Origin: a virus
Strand: one strand, 5' to 3'
IMG/VR virus record: IMGVR_UViG_3300031673_000312
Location: 1 to 31,597 of that record
DNA: 31,597 nt
How positions within the stretch are numbered: position 1 is the first letter of the stretch; every line of letters begins with the position of its first letter. Below, in pieces: positions 18,962 through 26,581 of the stretch. A model generated the notes under the pieces. The model did not search any database and was not told the origin of the DNA. It saw nothing but the letters and a program-made list of their open reading frames with translations. The position numbers and the translations under genes were made by a program.

Positions 18962-18983
18962 GAAAAAGCCGTCGTTAAGCGGC
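18962..18983 (-). terminator. Short terminator overlapping the HNH gene stop
   Basis: GCCG (18968-18971) pairs with CGGC (18980-18983). On the minus strand the hairpin is followed by TTTTTCTTT. The stop codon of the HNH gene (18975-18977) lies in its loop. The stem is short, so it may be a partial terminator. Confidence 0.5.
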
Positions 18984-19286
18984 AGCTCTTTCTAATGATT
19001 GTTCATAAGATATAAGTCGATGACAATTCGCACATAACGTTTTTAGATTATTAACATTGTTATTTAATCTATTCCCATCAATGTGGTGAACATCAAGTTG
19101 ACATGTATATTTTGGAATAAAACCACACTCTTCACAGAATGTTTTCCTAAAAAGTAAATAAGGTTTTCTATGGCAATATATACAGGTTTTACCCCAAATA
19201 CCATTTCCTTTATTACGTACAGGATATTTATTACAAATAACACACATATCGCCTTTATTTCGACGTTTTTTCCTACCTACTTTCAT
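18975..19286 (-). CDS. HNH endonuclease, free-standing
   Basis: The 103-residue basic protein has an HNH core: CEECGF, then LDVHHIDGNRLNNNVNNLKTL, then CANCHRL. The HH pair, the Asn of the N-N-NL segment and the final His fit the catalytic motif, and the two CxxC pairs bind a structural zinc. An extra N-terminal pair (CVIC, CIYC) suggests a second zinc finger. Such small HNH genes are typical selfish homing endonucleases of phages. It sits between the SSB-like and metallophosphoesterase genes, with its own terminator-like hairpin at the stop, and looks like an insertion into the replication operon rather than part of an intron: I see no intron core around it. Confidence 0.85.
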   Translation of the reverse strand: MKVGRKKRRNKGDMCVICNKYPVRNKGNGIWGKTCIYCHRKPYLLFRKTFCEECGFIPKYTCQLDVHHIDGNRLNNNVNNLKTLCANCHRLISYEQSLERAAA

Positions 19287-19304
19287 GACCCCCAGATATA
19301 TAGA

Positions 19305-19964
19305 TTAGAAGGGCATTTCATCTTCCTTTTTCTCATCACCCGAAGGTAGATCAGTAAGCAAGGATAAAGATGTATTTTCTTCTATTTCATTCTTTCTTAA
19401 ATTAGCACCTTCAAGATTTGCTGGAATGTCTTTTTCCATCTTATCTTTATTTAGAATCTTAATTTTAGATTCTGATGCTGGTATTGACATTAACTCTATC
19501 CACTCATAATTTGTATAAGCAGGAAGAGCAGTAAAATTACGTTTATCATAAATAACTTTAATACGTATTTTTACACCTTCATTAGAAGTACCAAGAGCCT
19601 TAACAACGCTAAGACAGAATTCTTCAAATGTGAGTCCTTCAACTTCATCTCTCATTCTTTCTTCAGATATGAAAGTAGTAATTATCTTGTTTATTCTCCT
19701 AATTTGTGAAGTGACAAGGCGTATGTATAAATCAGACTCCTTTTCACTCATTGTGTCAACATTTTTATGCGGCATTACTCTCCATTCTGTATGTGCAAAT
19801 TGCTCACCGAGCGCATTTACAAAATTGAAAGCGATAAGTTCGCTACCCTTATCTGTTTTCTTATATTCAACTGAAACCAAATCAGTATCCGGGTGGATAC
19901 CAGGTTCCATGTACTTCCGTCCAGTATCATTTTTCTGGAGTTCAGCGGTTACACTATATAACAT
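19305..19964 (-). CDS. SSB-like protein with acidic DEMPF C-terminal tip
   Basis: A 219-residue protein with a beta-rich N-terminal two thirds (LVSVEYKKTDKGSELIAFNF and later strands) and a disordered-looking acidic tail ending GDEKKEDEMPF. That tail matches the layout of bacterial and phage SSB proteins, whose last residues (DxxxPF type) dock partner enzymes. It lies directly downstream of the Sak4-like RecA-fold ATPase gene (9-base gap), and phage Sak4 recombinases are commonly encoded near SSB genes. I therefore propose a single-stranded DNA-binding protein with an OB-like fold. The fold itself cannot be confirmed by eye, so the tail and context carry the call. The likely role is coating DNA during replication and recruiting other proteins through its tip. 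Confidence 0.6.
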   Translation of the reverse strand: MLYSVTAELQKNDTGRKYMEPGIHPDTDLVSVEYKKTDKGSELIAFNFVNALGEQFAHTEWRVMPHKNVDTMSEKESDLYIRLVTSQIRRINKIITTFISEERMRDEVEGLTFEEFCLSVVKALGTSNEGVKIRIKVIYDKRNFTALPAYTNYEWIELMSIPASESKIKILNKDKMEKDIPANLEGANLRKNEIEENTSLSLLTDLPSGDEKKEDEMPF

Positions 19965-19973
19965 ATGCGTAAA

Positions 19974-20696
19974 TTATTCAGTTATTAATTGTTCATCTTC
20001 CTCTTCATATTCCCGTATACGATCCAAAACAAGTTTTATATCGTTTGGTATTCGCATTTCCGTAAACATGCCTTCTGGAGATTTACAACTATTTTTTCCA
20101 TTATTTTGAGTAAGAAAATAGTAGGTAGGTATACTATCCTTTACTTCCACTTCCGTGTAAAGTACTGTAGTAAACATACCATCAATTTTTATTTTCTCTT
20201 TTAAGAGTTTGCCACCAGGTACCATAAATGATACTCTTAGTGCTCCTTCCGCGTCGTAATTTTCTTCGACATGTGCGACAATAATAACTGTAAGGTCTTC
20301 GCGTAAACTATCAATCATTTTTATAGTCGAATAGACATCATAAGCAAAGTCATTGAATTTTTCGTAACCTTTTTCGCCTATTCGTTTCATCAATTCTGAA
20401 ATCATCATTGAAGTAATAGTATCAATAACAACAACCTTTATTTCAGGTTTATTTTCAGAAATTGTTCTTAAAAGTGTTTTAACAATTTGTGGAGATGTGG
20501 TTCTATAGAAGTTTGTATTAGCAATATCTACTTTACCATTTTCGCCAATTATAGTTTTGTAATTATTCTTCCATCCTCTAAAAGGTAATGCCTTTTCATC
20601 AGGACATATAATAAAAGTTGATTTTGGGTCTAAATTCTTAGCTGACGTAGTCTTCCCCGAACCGGGTTGTCCTAACACTAGAATTTTATTTGCCAT
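19974..20696 (-). CDS. Sak4-like RecA-fold ATPase (AAA_24 type)
   Basis: The 240-residue protein is a compact RecA-like ATPase: Walker A GQPGSGKTT (residues 9-17, K15), Walker B VVVIDTITS (88-96, D92), then a strand VIIVAHVEENYD that fits the RecA-fold sensor strand. Phage proteins of this size and order are annotated as AAA_24 nucleotide-binding proteins or Sak4 single-strand annealing recombinases, which work with SSB. The SSB-like gene follows after 9 bases, in agreement. The acidic C-terminus (EYEEEDEQLITE) could contact partner proteins. The gene starts about 24 bases after the structured RNA at 20720-20826, which forms its leader. An alternative is a general DNA-packaging or repair ATPase, which I find less likely. 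Confidence 0.75.
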   Translation of the reverse strand: MANKILVLGQPGSGKTTSAKNLDPKSTFIICPDEKALPFRGWKNNYKTIIGENGKVDIANTNFYRTTSPQIVKTLLRTISENKPEIKVVVIDTITSMMISELMKRIGEKGYEKFNDFAYDVYSTIKMIDSLREDLTVIIVAHVEENYDAEGALRVSFMVPGGKLLKEKIKIDGMFTTVLYTEVEVKDSIPTYYFLTQNNGKNSCKSPEGMFTEMRIPNDIKLVLDRIREYEEEDEQLITE

Positions 20697-20719
20697 AAAT
20701 TACTTTTAAGAATAATTAA

Positions 20720-20826
20720 AAATTTACTCTACCCTACTAATGCCATGCCCTTCTTTTGAAAGGACTTCGCGTGGATTGTGAACCACTTAATAGTAGACAC
20801 TACCTTTACGGAGATAGAGTAAATTT
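20720..20826 (-). ncRNA. Branched structured RNA in the leader of the Sak4-like gene
   Basis: AAATTTACTCTA (20720-20731) pairs perfectly with TAGAGTAAATTT (20815-20826). Inside, CTACTA (20734-20739) pairs with TAGTAG (20791-20796), and this helix encloses two hairpins: CCTTC-TTTT-GAA(A)GG (20749-20763) and GTGG/CCAC (20771-20774 with 20783-20786). The result is a closed, branched RNA about 107 bases long. On the minus strand it is followed by TTTTTAATTATTC and then by the start of the Sak4-like gene. It could be a riboswitch-like leader, a complex terminator or a processed small RNA. It does not fit a tRNA. Confidence 0.55.
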
Positions 20827-20827
20827 A

Positions 20828-20851
20828 AGGGGTAAAGTAAACTCTACCCCT
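20828..20851 (-). terminator. Hairpin after the 213-residue gene
   Basis: AGGGGTA (20828-20834) pairs perfectly with TACCCCT (20845-20851) around a 10-base loop. On the minus strand it follows the stop of the 213-residue gene by 17 bases and is followed by TTAAATTTA, a weak T tract. It probably ends or protects that transcript. Confidence 0.55.
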
Positions 20852-20868
20852 ATGTTTGTTTGTAACTC

Positions 20869-21510
20869 TTAGTACTGTCTTAGAGTTCTAATAGCTACTA
20901 ATTCATACTCGCATACGAGGTCCCGAAGAACCTGAGCCGGCATAATGACGGCAATTTCGTTACGATTATAAGGAATAACTTTCCCATCTACAACCATAAA
21001 ACGGCTATGGAAACGAACGTTAGTCCCGTCAGTAGTACGGATTGATCTTTTGTCATTAGCAAATTGTTTCATTGCTTTTTCGATTTTGTTCCAGTCTTTG
21101 ACAATGTCGTAAACAGGAGCAAAACCTTTTTGACAGAAATATTGGTCTCTTTTTGTCCAATTAACATCGAATCTTGAAGAGCTACCAAATGTAATTTGGT
21201 CACCTTTCCGTGCTTGTGTGATGTCACCACCACGAACGGGAGATGTACCATCGCCGGATACAGTTAGATTAAGATTCTGAGCCTGTCTTACAAGTTCTTT
21301 AACGTAAGGAGCTTTCTCTGAAACATTTACAAAGAATTGACCTTGATTATTAAGGAGAGATGTTGGTCTTGGCTTAGGTGCTCTGTAAGGTGTTCTGTTG
21401 TAATCATATCTGAAATCATCTGGTGCTCTGTAATCGTAAAGAGTATCGAGCGAATATGAAGGGAGTACGAAATCATCCTCGAAACGGATTGGGTTTGCGT
21501 AATGTAACAT
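20869..21510 (-). CDS. Unknown conserved-looking phage protein, 213 residues, GC-richer than neighbours
   Basis: I do not recognise this protein. The first 55 residues are Tyr-, Arg-, Asp- and Pro-rich (for example DTLYDYRAPDDFRYDYNRT), suggesting a flexible tail; the remainder is mixed and ends REVALRT-like in IRTLRQY. No catalytic motif, signal peptide or membrane segment is visible. Its base composition is clearly less AT-rich than the genes on either side, which may reflect high expression or separate origin. It stands between the DnaB-type helicase gene (upstream, 27-base gap) and a hairpin plus structured RNA (downstream), which points to a strongly and separately controlled transcript end. 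Confidence 0.75.
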   Translation of the reverse strand: MLHYANPIRFEDDFVLPSYSLDTLYDYRAPDDFRYDYNRTPYRAPKPRPTSLLNNQGQFFVNVSEKAPYVKELVRQAQNLNLTVSGDGTSPVRGGDITQARKGDQITFGSSSRFDVNWTKRDQYFCQKGFAPVYDIVKDWNKIEKAMKQFANDKRSIRTTDGTNVRFHSRFMVVDGKVIPYNRNEIAVIMPAQVLRDLVCEYELVAIRTLRQY

Positions 21511-21537
21511 AAGTCTAAAGTTAAAATTAATAAATAA

Positions 21538-22497
21538 TTAAAAAAGTTGGAGACTGTTAGGATTTGCAGAACTTGGTTTACACTCTATTATTCTATTATG
21601 CTCGAGATTATTTTCAAAGGTTAGAACTTTTAGTTCGCCTTCTCGATTTTTTAGGAAATGCATATATACTAGGTTGGCGACTGGCCAATTTGCAGGCCCA
21701 TATGCCCTTAGGAGTAATAACTCGGGCCTATGTAGAACAATAACATAATCAGATGCTAGAAATACACTTTCTCCTCCAAAGATATCTCTACGTGTGGGAA
21801 AATGCATAGATGGGTTGCTAAGCCTATCTGTGTTTTCTATTTCCCGATTCATTTGACTAAGTTGTATAATCGTATTCTGTTTAAACTTTTTCATCTCCAT
21901 GAACATATATTGAAGATTGGCTAAAATTTCTCGTTCTTTTTCACCAGCCTTACCTTTAGTAAGTAAGGTGTGATCAAGGGTTATAATTAACCATTTGTTT
22001 TTAACAAAGTCTAGTTTGGAAAATTCCAAAATAGTGTTTTTTATATCGTCGACATTACCAGGAACATCAACATAGTAAATTGGTAGTTTTTTAATATTCT
22101 CAGCAGTTTCAAAAGCTTTTTTCAAATCTTCATCAGACAACTTATCATAAGATAAACCACTGTAAAGTTGTTGGGTTGTTTTATTTAAGGCGTTAGATAT
22201 TTTACGTCCTACTTGTCTACTTGAGAGCATCTCAAAGTTAAAAGATAATACTACAAAATTAGCTTTAGGATTCATTTCAAATAAATCACTTTCCAACATA
22301 TTTAAAAATGATGATTTACCACTACCACTTACACCAGCAAATGTGTATATTGAATTTGGTTCAATACCCCCCATACACTGATTGTTAAATTTTTCCCAGC
22401 GTGTACTAAGGGAATAACTATTCCCAGATCGACGCTTATCCATATAGGATAATATTTCATCTGCTGCTTTCGATATGTGTATATAAGGTAATCCCAT
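21538..22497 (-). CDS. dnaB: DnaB-type replicative helicase (ATPase domain only)
   Basis: The 319-residue protein corresponds to the C-terminal RecA-like motor of DnaB/gp4 helicases: Walker A GVSGSGKSS (residues 55-63), SFNFEM (85-90, matching SLEM), Walker B LIITLDH (170-176, D175), QLSQMNRE (212-219) and DIFGGE (238-243), followed by the DYVIVLHRPE strand with a likely arginine finger. It would unwind DNA as a hexamer ahead of the polymerase. The N-terminal collar domain that binds primase in cellular DnaB is nearly absent (about 30 residues). Its ATG directly follows the TAA of the preceding gene (TAAATG), so it is coupled to the probable initiation protein. Confidence 0.85.
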   Translation of the reverse strand: MGLPYIHISKAADEILSYMDKRRSGNSYSLSTRWEKFNNQCMGGIEPNSIYTFAGVSGSGKSSFLNMLESDLFEMNPKANFVVLSFNFEMLSSRQVGRKISNALNKTTQQLYSGLSYDKLSDEDLKKAFETAENIKKLPIYYVDVPGNVDDIKNTILEFSKLDFVKNKWLIITLDHTLLTKGKAGEKEREILANLQYMFMEMKKFKQNTIIQLSQMNREIENTDRLSNPSMHFPTRRDIFGGESVFLASDYVIVLHRPELLLLRAYGPANWPVANLVYMHFLKNREGELKVLTFENNLEHNRIIECKPSSANPNSLQLF

Positions 22498-23070
22498 TTA
22501 TTCTAAATTAAGTCCATAGCCTAAGTTAATTGTCTCGGTGTTTAAATCTTCACGTTGAATTTGCCATGTAGCCCATTCTTGCGATGAAATCCAATTAGGC
22601 AATCGTTTCATATAAGACATTTTACCTGTCTTTTCACGTTCGCGAATTTCATATTTTAAACACTCCATAATTTCTTTATGTAAGACTCTGTCTTGCTTTA
22701 CAGCTAGAACATATAGCCTACGACATTTATTTAGGTTGATCTTTAAATAGTCTTTAATACCATCGGGTCTTATGACAGTACCTGGGAAAATATACAATAA
22801 GTCATCAAAAAAGGTGTCTTTTTTCATTTCACCTATAAACTTATTTCGAAGTAGTATCAGAGAAACATCTATTTCTCCAAATTGATTAGAGTTATGAATT
22901 AGTCTTTTTTTGACTAACTTTTCCAAAGTAGAATATGTCAGTGTTGGTATTTTCCCTACTAATTTTTTAGCAGATACTAATGCCTTATTCTGAATCAACT
23001 GTAATAAAGTATATTCATCAGGTGTTAAACCTAATTTATACATTTTATCCATATCAATTGTGACTATCAT
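22498..23070 (-). CDS. Probable replication-initiation or helicase-loading protein
   Basis: The 190-residue protein begins with a helical segment like a winged helix (LTPDEYTLLQLIQNKALVSA, then TYSTLEKLVKKRLI). The middle carries a basic helical part (LKINLNKCRRLYVLAV). The C-terminal third has Trp-rich segments (LPNWISSQEWATWQI) of the sort seen in replisome-organiser and helicase-loader proteins. No ATPase motif is present. It lies between the polymerase (11-base gap) and the DnaB-type helicase gene (adjacent, TAAATG), which strengthens a role in origin recognition or helicase loading. Family assignment is inference from context and general appearance. Confidence 0.6.
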   Translation of the reverse strand: MIVTIDMDKMYKLGLTPDEYTLLQLIQNKALVSAKKLVGKIPTLTYSTLEKLVKKRLIHNSNQFGEIDVSLILLRNKFIGEMKKDTFFDDLLYIFPGTVIRPDGIKDYLKINLNKCRRLYVLAVKQDRVLHKEIMECLKYEIREREKTGKMSYMKRLPNWISSQEWATWQIQREDLNTETINLGYGLNLE

Positions 23071-23080
23071 ATTTCTAATC

Positions 23081-23341
23081 TTAATGATCCCAGTGTTTTT
23101 TAACTACTGGGTTTGCTGGCATTGGCATACTTTTTACAAAGATACTACCAGCATATTCCATACATTCTTGTTGAAGTTTAGCAATCTCTTCGGTTCTATT
23201 GTCAACACATTCTATACTTGTTTCATCGTGTACAACACTAACAAGTTTAGCATCTGCTTCATTATCATAAGGCATTATACCTAATAAAAGGAGCTTTTCT
23301 CTGATCAGCACAATGGCTGTTTTTGTAATATCAGAGGCAGT
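23081..23341 (-). CDS. polA: DNA polymerase I, exon 2 (C-terminus)
   Basis: These 86 codons complete the polymerase after the intron is removed. They begin with ACT GCC TCT GAT, giving TASDIT, which joins exon 1 to form NTPIQG-TASDIT, the conserved family-A motif. VSVVHDE (H613, D614, E615 of the joined protein) is motif C, with the second catalytic aspartate, so without this exon the polymerase would be inactive. The apparent TTG start at 23344 is made of the last three intron bases and is not a real start. The next gene begins 11 bases after the stop. Confidence 0.9.
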   Translation of the reverse strand, partial: TASDITKTAIVLIREKLLLLGIMPYDNEADAKLVSVVHDETSIECVDNRTEEIAKLQQECMEYAGSIFVKSMPMPANPVVKKHWDH

Positions 23342-24131
23342 CAAATTATTATCTTATAGGTTCTTTATCCTATAATTCTACAAATTTATATTCCTTGTAG
23401 TTTGGACTATTTCATCAAATAACCACTCATGTTAGAACAGAAAGTATACAATTCCTCAAAAGAGGCGTCATTCTTCATAGTGTTAGCTTTTTTAGATACT
23501 ACTTGTATATTACCAGGAATATAACCAAGACTGGGTACTAACCTGTCTATTGTAGGTGAGTAACGATCTCTATCAAAAGGAACTTTTAATAAAGGACACT
23601 CTGTTGGTATTATAATATCTTTTTTACTGATTAAGAAAGGTATATTTCGTTGTTTACATCTGGAACGTGTAGCATAAAATAATCTTTTTTCTACATCTTT
23701 CCAATAGTATACTTTCTTTTGCTCACTAATGTGTTTTTTATACAATAAATCTGTTCTTAATCTATCTTTTCGTTGTTTAGATGTCCTATCTTTAGTACGT
23801 TCACGTATTTCTTTTGTAATAATACGTTTACATGATTTACAATAACTATCTAAACCAGATGAAGAACAAGAATTTTTATAAAAATCACTTTTACTTTGTT
23901 CTTTTTTACATTTTGCACAAATCTTCATAACAATTGTTTTTCTATTATACGAAGAAAATCACAAAAAGTTTCATTCATGGGTGTTTATTTGTTCCGCGCT
24001 CGTGGGTTTTTACCATCCTAATAAGGATTCCATAACCTAGTCTCTGCACTTTTCTTACATTACTATAAGACTTAGCTCAAGATTAGCATTTCAGCCTTCC
24101 TTGAATTCACGGAATTTATACAGGGCCACTG
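23342..24131 (-). mobile_element. Group I intron (790 nt) in the DNA polymerase gene
   Basis: P1: the 5' exon end CAGGGT (24132-24137) pairs with GCCCTG (24121-24126), with a U-G pair at the splice site. P10: the first intron bases CAGT pair with the 3' exon start ACTG. P3: 24109-24115 with 24027-24033. P4: 24099-24104 with 24077-24082. P7: GACTA within AGTGCAGAGACTAGG (24036-24050) with TAGTC (23405-23409). P9: 23378-23383 with 23395-23400; P9.1: 23355-23360 with 23369-23374. The last intron base is G (23342). The Q-like AATCTTGAGCTAAG and R-like GTGCAGAGACTA segments are typical of group I cores. An HNH gene fills the region between R and S (the P8 side). Splicing restores the polymerase frame. 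Confidence 0.92.
23407..23928 (-). CDS. Intron-encoded HNH-type homing endonuclease
   Basis: The 173-residue protein lies wholly inside the group I intron. Two N-terminal CxxC pairs (CAKC at residues 4-7 and CKSC at about 31-34) form a likely zinc ribbon. The middle is strongly basic (Lys/Arg-rich, residues 38-90). The C-terminal part, with CPLLKVPFD, SPTIDRL, GYIPGNIQVVSKKANTMK, matches the intron- and phage-type HNH endonucleases with the pattern DR...GY..GN...VS..AN..K. Its job would be to cut intron-less polymerase genes and copy the intron into them. Its TAG stop (23407-23409) lies within the intron's P7 3' strand. Translation may depend on unspliced or intron RNA. Confidence 0.88.
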   Translation of the reverse strand: MKICAKCKKEQSKSDFYKNSCSSSGLDSYCKSCKRIITKEIRERTKDRTSKQRKDRLRTDLLYKKHISEQKKVYYWKDVEKRLFYATRSRCKQRNIPFLISKKDIIIPTECPLLKVPFDRDRYSPTIDRLVPSLGYIPGNIQVVSKKANTMKNDASFEELYTFCSNMSGYLMK

Positions 24132-25856
24132 ACCCTGAATTGGAGTATTCATTGCTCTACGTTCAATATTACCAAGTGTCTTCATAAAAATACTTGATTC
24201 TTTGAATGTACGATGTGTTTTGTTTTTTAAATCTTGGTATTCCTTCCAATACCTGAAATGTCTAATACGATTTGTGATAGGATTAGTTCTTATGAAACCA
24301 TTATCTAATGCAAATTGTTTACTGGTATCAAACATTTGTTTTAGTTTTGGGAAACTGTTAAAGAAAGAGTCAATTAAGACTTGAGCATCAGTTTGAAGTA
24401 TTTTTAAATTTTTTGAAAGGGTAAATGCTGAAGCACCAAAGTTTATAGAAAAATTAAGTATTTTACCTTTCTGTCTATATTCCTTGTTCTCATTTGTGGC
24501 TGTAACTATAAATTCTTTCCCAAATACGGCTGAAAATATTTTTGTAGCAATGTATGAATGTATGTCACCACTACCTTTTAAAAAGAAGTCTATATAAGAC
24601 TCATCGTTTGCTTTGTCCGCAATAATTCTAGCTTCCTGTGATGAATAATCTGCAGTGATTATTTGTCTCCCTTCAGGAGCTTCAAAAGCAGCCCTAAAAT
24701 CAATTTCTTTAGGTATCTGCTGTAGATTTGGAGACCTTGAGGATATTCTTCCTGTCTCAACAATTTGGTTATATTGAGTACGAATCCTCCCGTCTGCGTT
24801 TTGATATTTTTGTAAATATTTCTCACCAAAAGAGTTAACTGCTTTCTCTTCTTTACGCAGTTGTAATAAAAGTGTAGTAATCTCATGTTTTGATGGTAGT
24901 AACGCAATGGCTACTGCACCAGAACTGGCTTTCCCATGTTTATCTTTGGGATTTAAACTAAACACTTTATTTAATATTTCATATACTTGTTTATCACTCC
25001 CCCAATTTATAAAGGTCAATCGTTTCGATTCATATGAGGGATCAAAGAGATCAGTTTGATGTGCGTCTAATTTATACTTTCTAGCAATCTTACCTTCTTG
25101 ATTTAAAATTAAATCATCTAGCTTTCTAGCAGTATTTATCACACGTAATTTATAGGCTTCATTTATATCTAACCATTTCTGGTTGTTTAAATTAAACCCG
25201 TTATATTCAATATCACCTAAAGCTAAAACTACTTTATTTTCTAAGTCAATACAAGGTTGTAAATTATATTTATTTATTAACTCCTGTTGTTTGACTTTTA
25301 TTTTAAGTGGAAATACAACATCAAGTGCTCCATACATAACCTGTTGGTATGTAAAAGGTTCTTGTTGAACCTTATGAAACTGCTGACGTGTTTCTTTATC
25401 TATTGTTTCATTAAAATAGTATTTGTATACACCAGCTAATGAAAATCGGTGATATTTTTTTAGATACCCTATATCGTATATCCCGTTATAAATAACTTGA
25501 TCTACTACCATAGTATCATAAACGTTTTGTAATAGTATTTTACGTGTTTTTAAGACATTATAATCAAACTTAATGTTATGACCTATGAATACACGTTTGG
25601 GGTCTTCTAACAGGTTCCTAAAGCGTTCTGTGGGTATATTACGCATGTCGAAGACAAATTGGTCTTCATCGGTACCTATTTGAAGCATTAATAATTCTGA
25701 AGTGCGTGTATTAAGACCAGTAGTTTCTGTATCTAATGCTAATAATAAATGTTTATTTAGTAATAATAATGCGTCATCTAAAGAAAATGTTGTATCTATA
25801 TTCTTATTAGTCCATAAGCTCTTCGTCTGAGAGCAATGTTGAATAAGGTAGATCAT
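24132..25856 (-). CDS. polA: DNA polymerase I, exon 1 (3'-5' exonuclease and most of the polymerase domain)
   Basis: Exon 1 encodes 575 residues. The proofreading domain is intact: LALDTETTGL (D42, E44), IGHNIKFD (D98) and YGALD (D179). The family-A polymerase follows: TGRISSRSPNLQQIP (about 368-382), motif A ADYSSQEARI (D403), and the O helix RQKGKILNFSINFG (R461, K465, with Phe at 469 and 473). It ends with RRAMNTPIQG. Unspliced, the frame runs 19 more codons to a TAA at 24072-24074, giving a product without motif C. Joined to exon 2 it gives 661 residues, normal for a phage Pol I lacking the 5' nuclease. The start overlaps the previous gene by 50 bases; it is the only ATG ahead of the exonuclease motif. 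Confidence 0.92.
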
Positions 25857-26145
25857 TCTTTAAATCAATTTTAGTAGTTACATCCTCGTATGTATTATGA
25901 TATTTTTCAATATCGTAATAATCATCTTGGACGGTGAGAGGTTCTTTTAATACCTCTGAAACTTGACTTGGAAATACTATAATGTGGTTACCAGAATAGT
26001 ACTTACTATCACATATAAAATGTGTTGGGTTTCGTAGTATTACTGGAAGTATATCTCCCCTATCTGCATGTAAACGTCGAACAGGGTTGCGACTGTCATC
26101 ATATCCTTCGATACCATATATATTTTCATTCAATAGTAATTTCAT
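25807..26145 (-). CDS. Unknown small phage protein, 112 residues
   Basis: I do not recognise this protein. Residues about 22-65 look like a small beta-barrel (GDILPVILRNPTHF, then HIIVFPSQVSEVL); the last third is acidic (DDYYDIEKYHNTYEDVTT, ending LSDEELMD). The acidic tail overlaps the polymerase start by 50 bases in another frame. This tight overlap and the constant association with the polymerase gene hint at a polymerase accessory role, which is inference only. A hairpin at 26165-26191 lies in its leader. Confidence 0.65.
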   Translation of the reverse strand: MKLLLNENIYGIEGYDDSRNPVRRLHADRGDILPVILRNPTHFICDSKYYSGNHIIVFPSQVSEVLKEPLTVQDDYYDIEKYHNTYEDVTTKIDLKNDLPYSTLLSDEELMD

Positions 26146-26164
26146 GGTTTTGTACTTAACATGT

Positions 26165-26191
26165 TGTATTAATTTTTACGTAAATAATACA
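26165..26191 (-). promoter_or_regulatory. Near-palindromic hairpin in the leader of the 112-residue gene
   Basis: TGTATTA (26165-26171) pairs with TAATACA (26185-26191), and the loop contains the palindrome TTTACGTAAA. It lies 20 bases ahead of the ATG. It could be an operator for a dimeric repressor or an RNA hairpin; nothing decides between them. Confidence 0.35.
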
Positions 26192-26218
26192 TAAAAGTTA
26201 CAACAATATTTTATTTTA

Positions 26219-26237
26219 TAACCGACGTTATCGGTTA
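26219..26237 (-). terminator. Hairpin at the stop of the 117-residue gene
   Basis: TAACCGA (26219-26225) pairs perfectly with TCGGTTA (26231-26237) around a 5-base loop that contains part of the TAA stop codon (26228-26230). On the minus strand it is followed by TAAAATAAAATATT, an A/T-rich but broken T tract, so any termination is probably weak. Confidence 0.45.
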
Positions 26238-26581
26238 AATATTAGTGCACTTTGACTTGCAATTTCTGATAAGTCTTGGTTAAGTATTTCTTTTACTATT
26301 GTATCGAAAAAATCGTTATCTTCTTTTAAAAACGAAAAGAATTTCATTTGCGTTAAAAAGACATCAAATGTTATTTCTCTTATTGTTTTTAATTCATAAT
26401 TCCAACAAATATATTTACTACTACTTGTTTGAGTATGTTGTATAACGTTGAAAGGATATTTTGTGACATGTTGTTTGAACTCAATAGCACGTAAATATAC
26501 ATTAGATGGTACAATAAATATATCATCTGTATATTCGTAACCACAATTAACGACGTATTCCTGGATGTTTTTTGGTTTCAT
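26228..26581 (-). CDS. Unknown small phage protein, 117 residues
   Basis: I do not recognise this protein. It is a soluble-looking mixed alpha/beta chain rich in Ile, Phe and Tyr, with no signal peptide, membrane segment or catalytic motif. Its start overlaps the end of the preceding 74-residue gene by 35 bases, and no later Met is available until well into the chain, so the two are likely read together. Its stop lies within a hairpin loop. Confidence 0.65.
   Translation of the reverse strand: MKPKNIQEYVVNCGYEYTDDIFIVPSNVYLRAIEFKQHVTKYPFNVIQHTQTSSSKYICWNYELKTIREITFDVFLTQMKFFSFLKEDNDFFDTIVKEILNQDLSEIASQSALIFNR

Noticed and set aside
20697-20868. tRNA-like cloverleaf or second intron core
   Set aside because: The branched fold lacks a proper T-arm, and there are no group I Q/R/S segments or split coding sequence around it.
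23081-23344. Separate small gene starting with TTG at 23344
   Set aside because: The TTG is formed by the last three intron bases; the sequence is the C-terminal exon of DNA polymerase I.
24072-25856. Truncated or frameshifted DNA polymerase pseudogene
   Set aside because: The break coincides with a well-formed group I intron and the exons join in frame, so the gene is most likely intact.
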